From: Dendrolimus kikuchii
Taxonomy: Eukaryota > Arthropoda > Insecta > Lepidoptera > Lasiocampidae
Direction: 5' to 3'
Assembly: GCA_019925095.2 (NCBI GenBank)
Contig: CM034401.1
Span: forward strand, 5,987,838 to 6,051,837
DNA length: 64,000 nt
Part shown: in pieces, positions 1-10,476 of the stretch
Layout: every line of letters starts with the position of its first letter
Position numbering within the stretch: the stretch's first letter is position 1
Position numbers and translations under genes: made by a program
The notes under the pieces: generated by a model
The model's input: only the letters and a program-made list of their open reading frames with translations
Told to the model about the DNA's origin: nothing
Database searches by the model: none

Positions 1-231
1 AGTCTGAGATCGGTCATAGAGTATTTCATTGTATAAGTATTAACCCCACCCACAATACAAACGTGATTTACGTATCTTTGGAAGGATATCTATGTATAGG
101 TACCTACCTATATGCCGATTTCTAACAAAAAATGTGTGTGTGCAGTTCACACGCAGTAGAAGTGAAACAAAGTGTGACAAGGGATGGGAGGGATTCTAAA
201 TTTCGTGACGTCACATTTCATATATTATATC

Positions 232-840
232 ATCCCTATTAATATTATAAATGCGAAAGTAACTCTGTCTGTCTGTCTGTCTGTTCCGTTTTCACGTAAA
301 AACTACTGGGCCGATTTGGCTGAAACTCAGTATATATATATTTTCGATGCCGAGAATGAACATAGGATACTTTTTATCCCGGAAAATGGGATAGTTTCCG
401 GGATAAATCGACTCTTTTTTGTCCTTTTTGTCCATGTTGCTCTTTTTGTCCTTTTTGCTGATGTTGTCCCTTTTGTCATTTTTGTAGTTTTCATTGACGG
501 GGGATAGATAAATAAAACTAGGACTGTTTGTAATAGAGGATGAAAGTTTGGATGAGACCAATCATTTCTCAAGTTCATAGATATAAAAATGCATCGTCTA
601 TAAAAATGCGATAGTAACTCGATATGTCTTTCTGTTAAGTTTTCGGAAAACACTGGGAATACTGGATCGTTTTTATTGTAATTTTGTTTAAATGTAGTTT
701 TAATGCCGAAAATGGACATATATACTCATGCCAGGAGATCGGCATGAGAATATATCAAGCATCGAGTTTGCGATATAAAATGAAGTGAATTTTTCGGGTG
801 CTTTAAAATACGAAATGGCACTAACATAAAAATGGTGTAC
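232..840 (+). mobile_element. Lep1-like non-autonomous Helitron, copy 1, 3' truncated
   Basis: Begins with a CCCTATTAATATTATAAATG head followed by GTCTG repeats, the usual head of lepidopteran Lep1-type Helitrons. The same head recurs at about 30499 and 48792. The internal part (about 420-490) is a degenerate 9-bp-periodic stretch of the GTCCTTTTT type, at the position where the other two copies carry GGTCATTTT-type arrays. The tail still resembles copy 2 (gcgatataaaatgaag near 768) but the hairpin plus CTAG end is missing. Short ORFs across it are by-products. Helitron assignment is from family knowledge. Confidence 0.6.
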
Positions 841-1710
841 ATAAAATATGAAAATCTCAATCATGCTGAACTTATCGTGACACATAGTCTTGAACCAAAC
901 AATAATTTTCAAAGCAATTTTTGTTTGGCATCACTTTCACTTCGATTTTCTTTCGTGTAATCTTGCTTATTACAGTAGTGTTAACGACGCCTTGTCACGT
1001 TATTTCTGTCCAGGCGTTTTGTGTGGCTTCTAAAGTTTAGTTATTATGTATTTTAGATATTAGGTCCTAATTATTATACGCATATACCTATTTATGTAAT
1101 GGATTTCATTGTGGCTATTATTATCAACAACACTCATTGGTTTGTGCATGTAAATCCCGATTGCGGTCTCTAACTACAAGTTGAATAACAGACCTTTGTC
1201 TGTGTCATATTTTGATAGCGGTAAAGCAAAACTGCTAACGGAAGTTATTTATTATTAAATAACACATAATTAAAGTAATTATATATCATAAAATAATTAT
1301 ATATGTCCACTTTCGACACATTCAATCTGTTTTATTGCTGCCCTGGGGTTATCTGGAAGAGATCCCTTATTAGCGATAAGACTGCCCATTGTGCACACTT
1401 AGAATATTTTTATCTTATAAGGTTTTTTTTTATTTATTGAGAACAACCAACAAGTCTTACACTAGTACATACATCTGTTTATATTATTAAATTGAGTTAT
1501 TCGTCTAAGTGCAAACTTAATTATAGGTTGTCACATCATGCTGGAAGAAAGAAAGAAACATAAATTTTGTTACGATATTTCATTAGTACGTTTGTAATGT
1601 TAACGTGTGTGTGTGTTTAATAGCGTATAATAAAAAGTACTCTATAATATTGTAAAATTCTAAAAATGCACTGGAAACTATTCCATCTTTATCCTTACTA
1701 ATTCGTTTAT
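841..1710. other. AT-rich intergenic stretch with no recognised gene
   Basis: No exon-like or conserved coding pattern seen on either strand. About 1331-1430 resembles the 3' tail of a lepidopteran non-LTR element, with a gcgataag core that also appears at about 43797-43920. Confidence 0.4.
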
Positions 1711-1711
1711 T

Positions 1712-2092
1712 TACAGCCCCGGATCTAGGCCCCCCCATAGATGGGCGGGGGGGAGCTGTCAGTCATCCGTCAGTTTAGATAGCAGCAAATTCAAACATCG
1801 CAGACAAATACCACAACTCATCAATCACTAACGCAACTGTGACCACTGAGACGTCCAGTACTTTAAGGACATAAATTACGTTTCGCGGGTTTCGTAGGCA
1901 TGGTTTAGATACTAAAGAGCAACGCTAGACCAGACATAGACATTGTGGCGTTCTTTCCGGGAGGCCTATGTCCATTAGTGGGCGTCTGATGGCTGCAAAT
2001 ATGATCATGATTATGGTAAAAACAGGCGAGCGTGGGCGACATTTTCCAGTTTCCGTCCCCTCTCGAAAAAATTGAAGATCCGGGCTGTTTAT
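1712..2092. mobile_element. Small element with short CAGCCCGGATCT-type terminal inverted repeats
   Basis: The left end cagccccggatct (about 1714) and the right end agatccgggctg (about 2079-2090) are inverted copies apart from one inserted C. Internally, ggaggcctatgtccattag with gtgggcgtctgatggctg looks like the 3' tail of an RTE-type LINE, so there may be a nested insertion. No transposase reading frame is present, so this is a non-autonomous DNA element or a composite of relics. Confidence 0.4.
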
Positions 2093-2228
2093 TTAATAGA
2101 TACTAAGTTCGCGTGACGCACCGCGACGCAATTGGTTTCCTCTTCCAAAATCTGTTTGCTTATCCGGCTTCACTTTTGTGCGTTCGAGTCTATAGATAGA
2201 TCAAGCATAGAATGAATTATGTTTACAG

Positions 2229-2484
2229 GGCCAAACATTGCCGCATATGCAAGCGTTGCGTTGCATACTTCGACCACCACTGTCCTTTCATTTACAACTG
2301 CGTTGGAGTGCGGAACCGGATGTGGTTCTTCCTTTTCGTGATGAGCGTTGCGATAAACTGTACACTTTCTATATACTTCGCCTGCTATTGTTTATTACTC
2401 GAAGGGTTCGGATTGCTTTATGTACTTGGATTGTTAGAAGCAATTACTTTCTGTGCGCTGGGGTGGATCCTAACTTGCACTTCG
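2229..2484 (+). CDS. zDHHC palmitoyltransferase, single internal exon
   Basis: One open exon of 256 nt bounded by an acceptor (tttacag) and a strong donor (TCG|GTAAGT). It enters with one base of a split codon and leaves in phase 0. It encodes the cysteine-rich domain of a protein S-acyltransferase: [10 protein letters not shown], then [11 protein letters not shown] with the catalytic DHHC cysteine, then hydrophobic residues fitting two transmembrane helices. These enzymes attach palmitate to cysteines of membrane proteins in Golgi or ER membranes. HCPF replaces the commoner HCPW. The overall pattern suggests the ankyrin-repeat Hip14/Patsas group, but that is from memory. No upstream or downstream exon was found. 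The ATG at 2212 lies in the presumed intron and is not the start. The gene may extend left of the window and use very long introns, or this may be a displaced exon copy. Confidence 0.75.
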
Positions 2485-3165
2485 GTAAGTTATGAGACGC
2501 AATTATTGGTAGCGGGCAAATAACGTCAGAATTTCCTATAATATGTCGAAACCCTTAATCCGCAAGTCGTATTTGAGACCAAGCAGCTACCTAGTTATAC
2601 CGTTTGCAACCTACGTCTATGAACTTTAGGATTAAAGAAAGAATGCACTGAACAAATATTTAGCCCTTGCAAAGGCTAGGTAGGTATATTAAGTGAGTAC
2701 AATAGAATCCGTTTATAATGACATCGAAGGGGAGTAACAATCACGTCATACAAAGCACAAAGCATATACATACATATGTACTTAGAAAATAAACAACTTC
2801 CTGTTTTTGTCAGGTACATATATATGTATATAATGTATTTGGTTTAATAAAAAGAAAAACTGCATCTTAAAAACAAAGAAAAATAATTGTACATAATATG
2901 TTCATCATAATATAGTTTTCATTTTTTACATAAGAAATCAACATTCAATCCGTATCATTACTGACAATGAAAAGAGAAAACGAGCCACGCATTACACACA
3001 CACTAAACGAAAGGAGACGGAAATAATCATGTCGATCACTTTAACCGGAATAAACAATAAAAAATTCACATACATTTATTAACAATCGGTCCACAGAGCA
3101 CATTAGTATAATAGGCGGAGTCATAATAAAAGGATTCTACTGTATACACACAAAAGTTTATATTA
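2485..3165. other. AT-rich non-coding stretch after the zDHHC exon
   Basis: Begins with the GTAAGT donor of the zDHHC exon. I searched for a continuation encoding the cysteine-rich tail typical of the family and found none. Otherwise only AT-rich sequence is seen. Confidence 0.4.
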
Positions 3166-3169
3166 TATA

Positions 3170-3380
3170 CTAGCTGTCCCGGCAGACGTTGTTCTGCCCT
3201 GAACTAATAAAATTTAGAACCCGATTCCAGCGCCACCTACCGGGTCCAAATGTTAGCTATCCTATCTTTCAAGTCGGATCAAACTGCACACGGTGTGCAA
3301 ATTTGATTAAAATCGGTCAAGTAGTTTAGGAGTCCATTGAGGACAAACATTGTGACACGAGATTTATATATATTAAGATA
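3170..3380 (+). repeat. Dispersed lepidopteran repeat, ctagctgtcccggcagacg type
   Basis: Starts ctagctgtcccggcagacgt and ends tatatattaagat, a widespread lepidopteran repeat head and tail. The internal segment gcaaatttgattaaaatcgg matches the common form. A reversed fragment of the same family is seen at about 60870-60965 (gtaggtggc-like followed by atcgggtttta). The class (LINE tail, SINE or Helitron) cannot be decided here. Confidence 0.5.
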
Positions 3381-3386
3381 AGATAA

Positions 3387-3759
3387 ACTGACGGACTCAT
3401 AAACTGCATCAAAGTAATAGACGACTTTGAAATAAATATTTTAACCAAGTATGCAAACTTTCTATACAGATTTAAATTGAAACCTCTAGATTGGTTCCTG
3501 AACTTTAAAACAGCGTAGGGTCATATCCTTAAGTTTAAGTTTGTGTACTGGAAAGGACCTTAAGACTTTTTTTGAAGAAAAAACAGAAATTTAAGGAAAA
3601 TTGGTTTAATTAAAAAATTGGTTTTAACAATAGACACAAACTTTATGCAAGGGTTTATTTATGTTTTAATAAGGTGCATTACCTCCACGTGCCAATCTTG
3701 GTTAAAATATTTATTTCAAAGTCGTCTATTACTTTGATGCAGTTTATGAGTCCGTCAGT
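3387..3759. mobile_element. MITE with perfect 63-bp terminal inverted repeats
   Basis: The left arm 3387-3449 (starting actgacggactcataaactg) and the right arm 3697-3759 are exact reverse complements over 63 bp, and partly match for a few bases beyond. The loop of about 247 bp has no ORF. Such long perfect arms in a 373-bp unit indicate a young miniature inverted-repeat DNA transposon. The superfamily is not clear; the outer CACTG on the right end would fit Tc1/mariner-type elements. Confidence 0.75.
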
Positions 3760-3822
3760 GTATATATCGTTGCTCTAAAACCATGGGAAGTCTTGAGCCC
3801 ATTGGGTGGCATAATAACATTT

Positions 3823-4040
3823 GAACATCGTATCCCCGATGCGGGCCCCCGCTCCACCCTCGCGGCGTTCGGGTCGCCCGACCCGCCCGCCGGCCAAGCT
3901 ACTCAGTTAATCCTGCAACCTTGTGACGTACGCATGTATGTAGGAACTCACGCGCCGGCCTGCGCGCCGCGCGTTCGGGGTTCGTTCAGTAGGTTTATTC
4001 ATTAAAACAAGTTTACCAATCAAGCTTTATTATTTCAAGT
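3823..4040 (+). repeat. 5' terminal direct repeat (LTR) of gypsy element
   Basis: 218 bp identical to 6997-7214. GC-rich first half, with ATTAAA at 4001-4006 lying 34 bp before the repeat end, which fits a polyadenylation signal and a cleavage site at the end of the repeat. The repeat is followed by 15 bp not found after the 3' copy and then by TGGCAGCCCAACG (from 4056), a good primer-binding-site candidate. Confidence 0.75.
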
Positions 4041-4921
4041 GCCCGCTATAATAATTGGCAGCCCAACGTGTGGCACGAAATATAGTGTTTTAAAACAGTT
4101 TTAGTGTGTTCTAGTTATAAACTTTGCGATACCTGTGTGTGCCGATACGTTTGTTCCGCGTTTGTTCTGAGTTAGTACTCAACGCGACGTTTAGGTGGCT
4201 ATCGTAAGTCTAGAACTAAACTGTAGGTTCGTGATTTAGTACCTAATGACCTAACGTGTTCTGAATAGGTTTCTATAGGACTTGTGAGTGAAATACACGT
4301 TCGTACGAGTGTGAGTGCTCGACGTGTTTGGACTTGTTTGAACTTGTTCGGACTCATTCGTTTTTATTCAAACTTGTTCGTACTTTTGCATACTTGTTTA
4401 TAACTTAAGTTAGTACTTTGAATAAACCTAGGTACCCTAAAACGGTTCAAATGTTTATTTGTGTTTGTTTTACGTGACATTTTGATTTAAATTTAATTTA
4501 TTGTTTTATATAAAGTGACTATAAGTATAAAGAACTAGAAATTAGTGTTTATTTTCATATATGTAAGTACATACGTACGATGGTTCCGTAAGTACTTTTG
4601 GACTTATTTATACAGGACTGTACTTACCTACTAGTTGGAATAATTTTGGAAGAATAATTTTATACAAAGACTTTTTTTTTTCGTTAATTGGAACATTGTG
4701 TTTTGTGTACAGACAGTGTTGTTTTCCAATTTAAGACTTTTAGTGTCAGACTGTTTTGAACTTAGAACTTTATTTTCAAGTTATCTTTTATAGTTGAAGT
4801 TATTGTTTATTTAGGCTACGATGAACAATTATTTTGTGTTGAACTATATTGTGTTTTCCGTTTGTCTTGGTGATCGGACAATTTATCACCGTGGAAACAT
4901 AGAGTTTTCCGATTAGGCATT

Positions 4922-7084
4922 ATGGTGCTTACACGGTCTGGTGCAACCAGTGACGGGATGGATCAGCATATACCCTCTGTGGATAGGGGTATCGCTGGAG
5001 AGTCTGAGACTCTCTTGTCCGCGTCCGGCGTGGCTCATGTGCCGCCGGGCGCGCCTCCACCGCCTACTGCGGGCCCTAGCGGGGCCTCCACCTCTGCTGC
5101 GCCGTTTGCGCAGTCGCCGGCGCCGTCTGTTCAACCGGGAACTCCAATAGTTATGACGGATCAACACTTGGCGTATCTTTTGTCTTTGATACGCGCTCCA
5201 GCTTCACCGCCTGCGCCTGTTACGAGTGCCTTGTCTGGTAACTTTGCAAATTGCTCATCGCGCTTCGACGGTGCAAAAGGGAGCGACGTTTTAGCTTTTG
5301 TCGACGCTATAGAAATATATAAGGAATGCGTCGGTATAGAAGATCACATAGCCTTGCGAGGCTTACCAATGCTTTTGTCTGGTCTTGCAGCAACCTGGTG
5401 GCAAGGTGTGAAAGCATCTGTTAATAGTTGGCCTGATGCCATAGAATTATTAAAGCAAACTTATGGTCCTCGTTTGCCGCCACACAGGGTTTACCGGAAA
5501 ATATTTGAACGGGAACAAGGCGATGAGCCTACCGATATTTTCGTCTGCAAAATAAGAGCATTGTTAGCACAGTTGCCGTCGACTGCTATCTCTCAGGAAG
5601 CTCAGCTCGACATGGTGTATGGGCTACTGCATAAGAGAATAAGGGAGAAGATATGTCGTAAATCTTTTATGTCTTTCTCTGAGCTATTGGAACAGGCCCG
5701 TTCTATTGAAGATATTTTAGATGAAGGCCGTAGCTCTCAGCAGTCACAGCTTAGAAAGAATAAGGAATCAGTGACTCCGATTGTAGACACAGCATATCCA
5801 GCAGTACCAGCTTCGTCCAGTAAAGCAAGTAGAGCTCGTTGCTATTATTGTAAGCAATTCGGCCATTTGAAAGAGGAGTGCCCGAAGCTGTTATCTAAGA
5901 AATCGTTTCCTGGTAACATTAAGAAAGAAGAAGACAGTTTGACACCTTCAGTAACATGCTTTGGATGCGGCACGCCTGGTGTTATACGAGCTAATTGCTC
6001 TACTTGTAAGAATAAACAGGAATCGTCTGCTTCTATTTCCGCTTTCCAGTCAATTGCCGCTATTGGAAGCGAGGTCATTGACCCGCGTCAGAGACCCGTA
6101 GTGGAATTGGAGATTTATGGTGCTCGTGGAAGTGCGTTGTTTGATACTGGTGCAAAGCAATCGGTTGCTAGTGAAAGTTTACGTGCACATTTAGTGAAAC
6201 ACGGTCATAAGTTCGATAAAACGTGTACTAGTGTTAAGTTAGCTGATGGTTCATGTAAAAATCTTGTAGTAGATGTAGCTAAGGTGGATGTAAGGGTGCC
6301 GCAGGGGCCTGTCGTTCCCACTCTTTTTATCATTTTGCCTGGTGCAACTGATACCTTGTTAGGTATGAATTTTTTATTAGACGCAGGTGTGGTACTTGAC
6401 TTTAAAAATTCTCGTTATACTTTTAGTCATATACCGCGATATTTTACGATGAGATTTGAACCAGAGGTAGGTTCCCATTTTGGGTCGGATCAACGTCAAC
6501 GGCTCTCGGAACTCCTGAATGATCAAGAGGACATTTTTACTCCAGGGGGAGAGCCAACTTCTTTTGCGCTGCATCGTATAGATACGGGCGATGCTACGCG
6601 AATCACTAATCAACAGCGTCGGAGGAAGATTTACGCCGATAGGGGGCGTCAACCCGCACCAAGCTACAAAATTGGTGATTTAGTTTTGGTTTCGGCCCAC
6701 GTTTCCAGTAATGTTGACAAAGGGGTTACTAGTAAGTTTACGCCCAGACGACTGGGACCGTTCAAAATAGCTGAGTTAGTTAGTCCTACCACCTATAAAG
6801 TAGTAGATAATAATGGAAACACTACTAAGTACCACGCTAGTGCTCTCACTTTATATCAAGGAGATTCTGCCGTAATTCAGAGTAGGAGGAGGGGTAGGCC
6901 TTCCAAAGCCAAGTCCTCTCCCGGGGTGTCCGAGGACTTGGAGGGGGAGACTATAGCGCGGCAAGTATGTAAAAGCGCTGGAAGTATACGTGTTGGGAAC
7001 ATCGTATCCCCGATGCGGGCCCCCGCTCCACCCTCGCGGCGTTCGGGTCGCCCGACCCGCCCGCCGGCCAAGCTACTCAGTTAA
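4922..7084 (+). CDS. Gag-protease-delta-Pol fusion ORF of gypsy element
   Basis: 720 aa from ATG at 4922. The N-terminal third is a Gag-like capsid region (tryptophan-containing stretch near residues 155-170). A CCHC zinc knuckle lies at about 307-320 (CYYCKQFGHLKEEC). A second knuckle at about 346-359 has lost its histidine. The aspartic protease has its active site DTGA at 408-411 and a flap or core LLG near 479. Reverse transcriptase begins at HRIDTGD (about 552-558) but breaks off near residue 560, and the frame continues directly into an integrase C-terminal GPY/F-type domain (LGPF at 611-614). It ends RPPAKLLS, with the last 88 nt inside the 3' terminal repeat. The deletion of roughly two thirds of Pol is in frame and the ORF is undamaged, which suggests Gag and protease may still be made. 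Confidence 0.85.
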   Translation: MVLTRSGATSDGMDQHIPSVDRGIAGESETLLSASGVAHVPPGAPPPPTAGPSGASTSAAPFAQSPAPSVQPGTPIVMTDQHLAYLLSLIRAPASPPAPVTSALSGNFANCSSRFDGAKGSDVLAFVDAIEIYKECVGIEDHIALRGLPMLLSGLAATWWQGVKASVNSWPDAIELLKQTYGPRLPPHRVYRKIFEREQGDEPTDIFVCKIRALLAQLPSTAISQEAQLDMVYGLLHKRIREKICRKSFMSFSELLEQARSIEDILDEGRSSQQSQLRKNKESVTPIVDTAYPAVPASSSKASRARCYYCKQFGHLKEECPKLLSKKSFPGNIKKEEDSLTPSVTCFGCGTPGVIRANCSTCKNKQESSASISAFQSIAAIGSEVIDPRQRPVVELEIYGARGSALFDTGAKQSVASESLRAHLVKHGHKFDKTCTSVKLADGSCKNLVVDVAKVDVRVPQGPVVPTLFIILPGATDTLLGMNFLLDAGVVLDFKNSRYTFSHIPRYFTMRFEPEVGSHFGSDQRQRLSELLNDQEDIFTPGGEPTSFALHRIDTGDATRITNQQRRRKIYADRGRQPAPSYKIGDLVLVSAHVSSNVDKGVTSKFTPRRLGPFKIAELVSPTTYKVVDNNGNTTKYHASALTLYQGDSAVIQSRRRGRPSKAKSSPGVSEDLEGETIARQVCKSAGSIRVGNIVSPMRAPAPPSRRSGRPTRPPAKLLS

Positions 7085-7214
7085 TCCTGCAACCTTGTGA
7101 CGTACGCATGTATGTAGGAACTCACGCGCCGGCCTGCGCGCCGCGCGTTCGGGGTTCGTTCAGTAGGTTTATTCATTAAAACAAGTTTACCAATCAAGCT
7201 TTATTATTTCAAGT
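6997..7214 (+). repeat. 3' terminal direct repeat (LTR) of gypsy element
   Basis: Identical over 218 bp to 3823-4040. It contains the end and stop codon of the element ORF (TAA at 7082-7084) and ATTAAA at 7175-7180. It is preceded by tgttggg, which would make a conventional TG start about 6 bp further left than the 5' copy preserves. Confidence 0.75.
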
Positions 7215-7445
7215 CTTTTAAAATGTTTTCTCACTGATTTAAGATTAAAATAAAGAGTTTTCAAAATATATTTTTCCTGTGATATGATTCCAGGTAAAGT
7301 TAATAAAAAGTGAAGAAAATTTTATCTCAACTTTATTGCTTAAATAAAACAAAAAATGTTAAATCCTGTTTATTATTTCTAACCCAGGCCCGTAAGATTA
7401 TTCCATTTTAAAAATACCATTACCGTTCAGGAACAACCTATTCCT

Positions 7446-7720
7446 TAAGGGCTGCCTAAATAAAGTTCGCTATCTCGATCGCGCATTACCACATTTTTGA
7501 AGATATAAATGACAGAATACGAATATTTCACAAAAAATTGGTTTGATATTATATACATTTAATTTTACTTGTATGCATGTTATTTTGTGAGTAAAAATTA
7601 TGCATAAAACCTTTCCTTATCAATTTTTTAAAGAATTTTATTGTTAGGAACTGTGAAATATTCTACAAAAATATGGTAATGCGCGAGCGAGATAGTGAAC
7701 TCCGTTTCGGTGGCTCCTTA
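7446..7720. mobile_element. MITE with about 45-bp imperfect TIRs, flanked by TTAA
   Basis: The left end (aagggctgcctaaa then gttcgctatctcg and gcgcattaccacat) and the right end (atggtaatgcgcgagcg then gagatagtgaactccg and ggtggctcctta) are imperfect inverted copies. TTAA is present at both edges (7445-7448 and 7718-7721), which would fit a piggyBac-type target duplication, although TTAA is common in this AT-rich DNA. No ORF. Confidence 0.6.
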
Positions 7721-8595
7721 AAATAAGAAATACCAAAACGACAATATACAGCCATAAAGAAGTATGGAATAAAACACCAATTTAATCTTATTCAAGTGTA
7801 ATTTACTATTCGAACAACATACTTTAATTACTTTTAAATATGGAAATGATACAACTTTGATAATTAGACAATAGTGCAAAGGAGACGCACATAAAATTTG
7901 AAACTGAAATTACATATTCATAATACGAGCATAAAGCAAAATTCTTGTTAAAGCAATATTAGTACAACACTACGTGCTTAGTAGAATTTAACGTGTCACA
8001 AACTTTTTTATAATGAAAAATGCAAACAATCAAAATACATTAGAATAAATTGTTTTGTTCAAATCTCAATTACTTATTTTATAATTACATCCCATAATAT
8101 CACAAATCTTTTCGCACATCAGTCCATTAAATAAAATAACTAAATACACTTGATGTTGTGCCATTATTAAATAATAAATTTGTAAACACGTAACGGCAAG
8201 TTAGACTTGTAAAGAAAGCGTCTTTCTGACTTTACGACAAGTGATACATATTACATTGAATGCTATATACCTAAATAGTAAGGCTTACTATATAGTAAGC
8301 TCAGACCAATATTTTTATTCGTCTAAGACAGTCGTAAAGTTTGATAACTCGTCACATCGTTGTCAATTCCAAATCCTGATATGTGTTTTTCTAATAAAGT
8401 GAAAGCACACTCGGCCGCATTGCAAGTGCCGTATATGACAAAGTTATAAAACGTGGAATAAAATTAACTCTGAAGAAGTAATATCCTTGAAATGAACAGC
8501 ATGTTAACTCAATAAATACGATTCTTAACCTAAAAATTTGCAATATCTCCAATCAAAATAGTCGCAGAATTTATGAACAAGTAATTTTATTTAAT
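7721..8595. other. AT-rich stretch, nothing recognised
   Basis: No ORF with conserved content and no clear terminal repeats seen. Likely old repeat debris. Confidence 0.35.
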
Positions 8596-9050
8596 ACTAG
8601 GATATACCCGCGACTTCGTCTACGCTTGAATTGAAATTCCCGCGGTATTTTCGGGACACAAAACGCTGCAGTGTTTGAAAATGAATGCAAGCTATCGTTT
8701 TAACGAAAACTGTGTCGGAATAAGATAATTGTTACGCACCCGAACAACTACAAACCGCTCCCGGGATTTGCTATCGATCAGAAAAAAAAATCACACAGAT
8801 TCGAACTTTTTTCTTAATCTGGTTAATTTAAAATTTAAATTATACCCAGAAAATTCTCAGGATAAAAAGTGGCGCAGATTTCTAGTCTAAGAATTAGCCG
8901 TCGATCAGCGAAAACCGCATCGAAATCGGCTCAGTAGTTTTCACCTGAATTCGGAGGACAAGAATCGGTTATATAGTCTATTCTAGTTGGGTTTTTTAAT
9001 ATCTTACATGTACAGAGACGGCATGTCTAGAATTTTATACTTATAGATAT
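8596..9050 (+). repeat. Dispersed repeat of the actaggatat-cccgcgacttcgtc family, copy 1
   Basis: Starts actaggatatacccgcgac and includes aactgtgtcggaataag, cgctcccggga, cgatcag and ccgcatcgaaatcgg, all in the same order as copies at 35540, 41102, 42885 (reversed) and 50392. Ends with a run near cttacatgtacagagacggc. About 450-550 bp when complete, with no coding capacity. Its class is not known to me. Confidence 0.65.
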
Positions 9051-10475
9051 AGATGAGATTAACCAAATTTATAGATATAGAAAAATATTGATTTGAAAAC
9101 TTCAAACTGCTCTTCAATAACATTTGCTTTTTAAATAATACTCTGTTCATCTGGACTAACAATATCTGAAGCTACATTTCAGCACTATTCCACAGGCAGG
9201 AGGACTATAATATTCTTCTTGCGCTTTTTGCAGTGTGGACGTGTGTGCTCTCTCCCTGACCATCTTTATAAGCATGGAAGAAGGCACCTAGGAATGACCA
9301 GCTAGAAATATTACTCGGGGATAGTCTTACAAATTATTCGTTCCATTTTTCTTCAGAATTTTAGCAAAAATAAAACTAGCTAACTACCCAACGTTGAAAA
9401 CTTATTGGAACAAATCAGCCAAAAGTAGAAAATCATACTAATTTTGTTTTCAATTAGACATTTAGGCTCCGAGGCTACTGTTGAATCGTGTCAGAATGGT
9501 CATAATGGCACCATAATAGTTGTTTTTGTATTGCATATGACACTAGTGAACGAACATTTCGACAACTCTGCTATCATTTCCTGCCAGATTGGTTGATCAC
9601 TGGCGTCATAATGGCAGTATAATAGTTACCTTTTTATACAAAAGTAACCATTATGACACCAGTGACCGACAATTCAGACACAATTATAATAGCGAACTTG
9701 GGGCCCAGAACAAAATCAATAATTTCCACAGACGTTACATACCTAAAATTACTCTCAAATGGTACTAGTGAAATCAGACTAGCTAACAAGGTGAAACGAA
9801 TCAAGTCATGTAATGTACTGGGATTGTCATTCTCCCAAGCCCTGAGTGCCGTAATTCGTATAATAAACTAGTATATATCGTTATCTCGCACGTAGCTACT
9901 TAAAGATCTTTAAGATCCGAATTCGAAATAAATAAATTAAATTAACTAATTTCACTGGAGCACAAATCATAACAGTACATTTTATTGAATTGTTTAATCA
10001 GTAAGAACTAATAAAATTATCCATGTTAATGATATTGTTATGGCCATAAAGTAAATGGGATAATTTTAGCCTTTGAAAGGCTATAAATATAAATAAGTGG
10101 ATAACAATACTGATGTGTTTTCATTCAATATCACAATAAGCACATACAGTCAAAAATATTTACTATTACTTTTTCATAGATTATCTTAAATAATAAAATG
10201 TGCTTAAAATCCAAGTGTTAACTTAACTATACATAGGTTATATCAAAAGGAAATTAGACTCCATACCAGTCATATAAGTTTATAAATAATATTTGAGGAA
10301 AATAAGATTTTGTTGCCATACACAACATTAAGATATGACGGAACATCGTAACAAGCAAGACTGCAATCATCATGGCTTCAAAGATAATGATGCTATTTTT
10401 TTAACTTGTTAAACTCTCTCACTAACATAATGACGTATGAGATGAACCACGATATTACTCTAGCGCACGTTCGGT
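9051..10475. other. Non-coding AT-rich stretch with imperfect palindromes
   Basis: About 9476-9680 shows loosely repeated and inverted pieces (cataatggcaccataatag and cataatggcagtataatag, followed by cattatgacaccagtg), suggesting a decayed inverted-repeat element. The 72-aa ORF at 9653-9871 has no recognisable domain. No gene supported. Confidence 0.35.
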
Positions 10476-10476
10476 A

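Larger units (their letters stand above)
3823..7214 (+). mobile_element. Internally deleted Ty3/gypsy LTR retrotransposon
   Basis: A 3.4-kb unit: terminal repeat, candidate primer binding site at about 4056, a long untranslated leader (4076-4921), a single ORF, terminal repeat. The ORF holds Gag with zinc knuckle, a retroviral-type protease and only the first residues of reverse transcriptase, joined in frame to the C-terminal part of integrase. The polymerase, RNase H and integrase catalytic core are absent, so it cannot transpose alone. Identical terminal repeats indicate recent arrival. No clean 4-6 bp target duplication abuts the repeats, so exact ends are uncertain. Confidence 0.85.

Noticed and set aside
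2212..2228. ATG at 2212 as start of the zDHHC protein
   Set aside because: It lies before the acceptor tttacag, and the protein similarity begins exactly after that acceptor.
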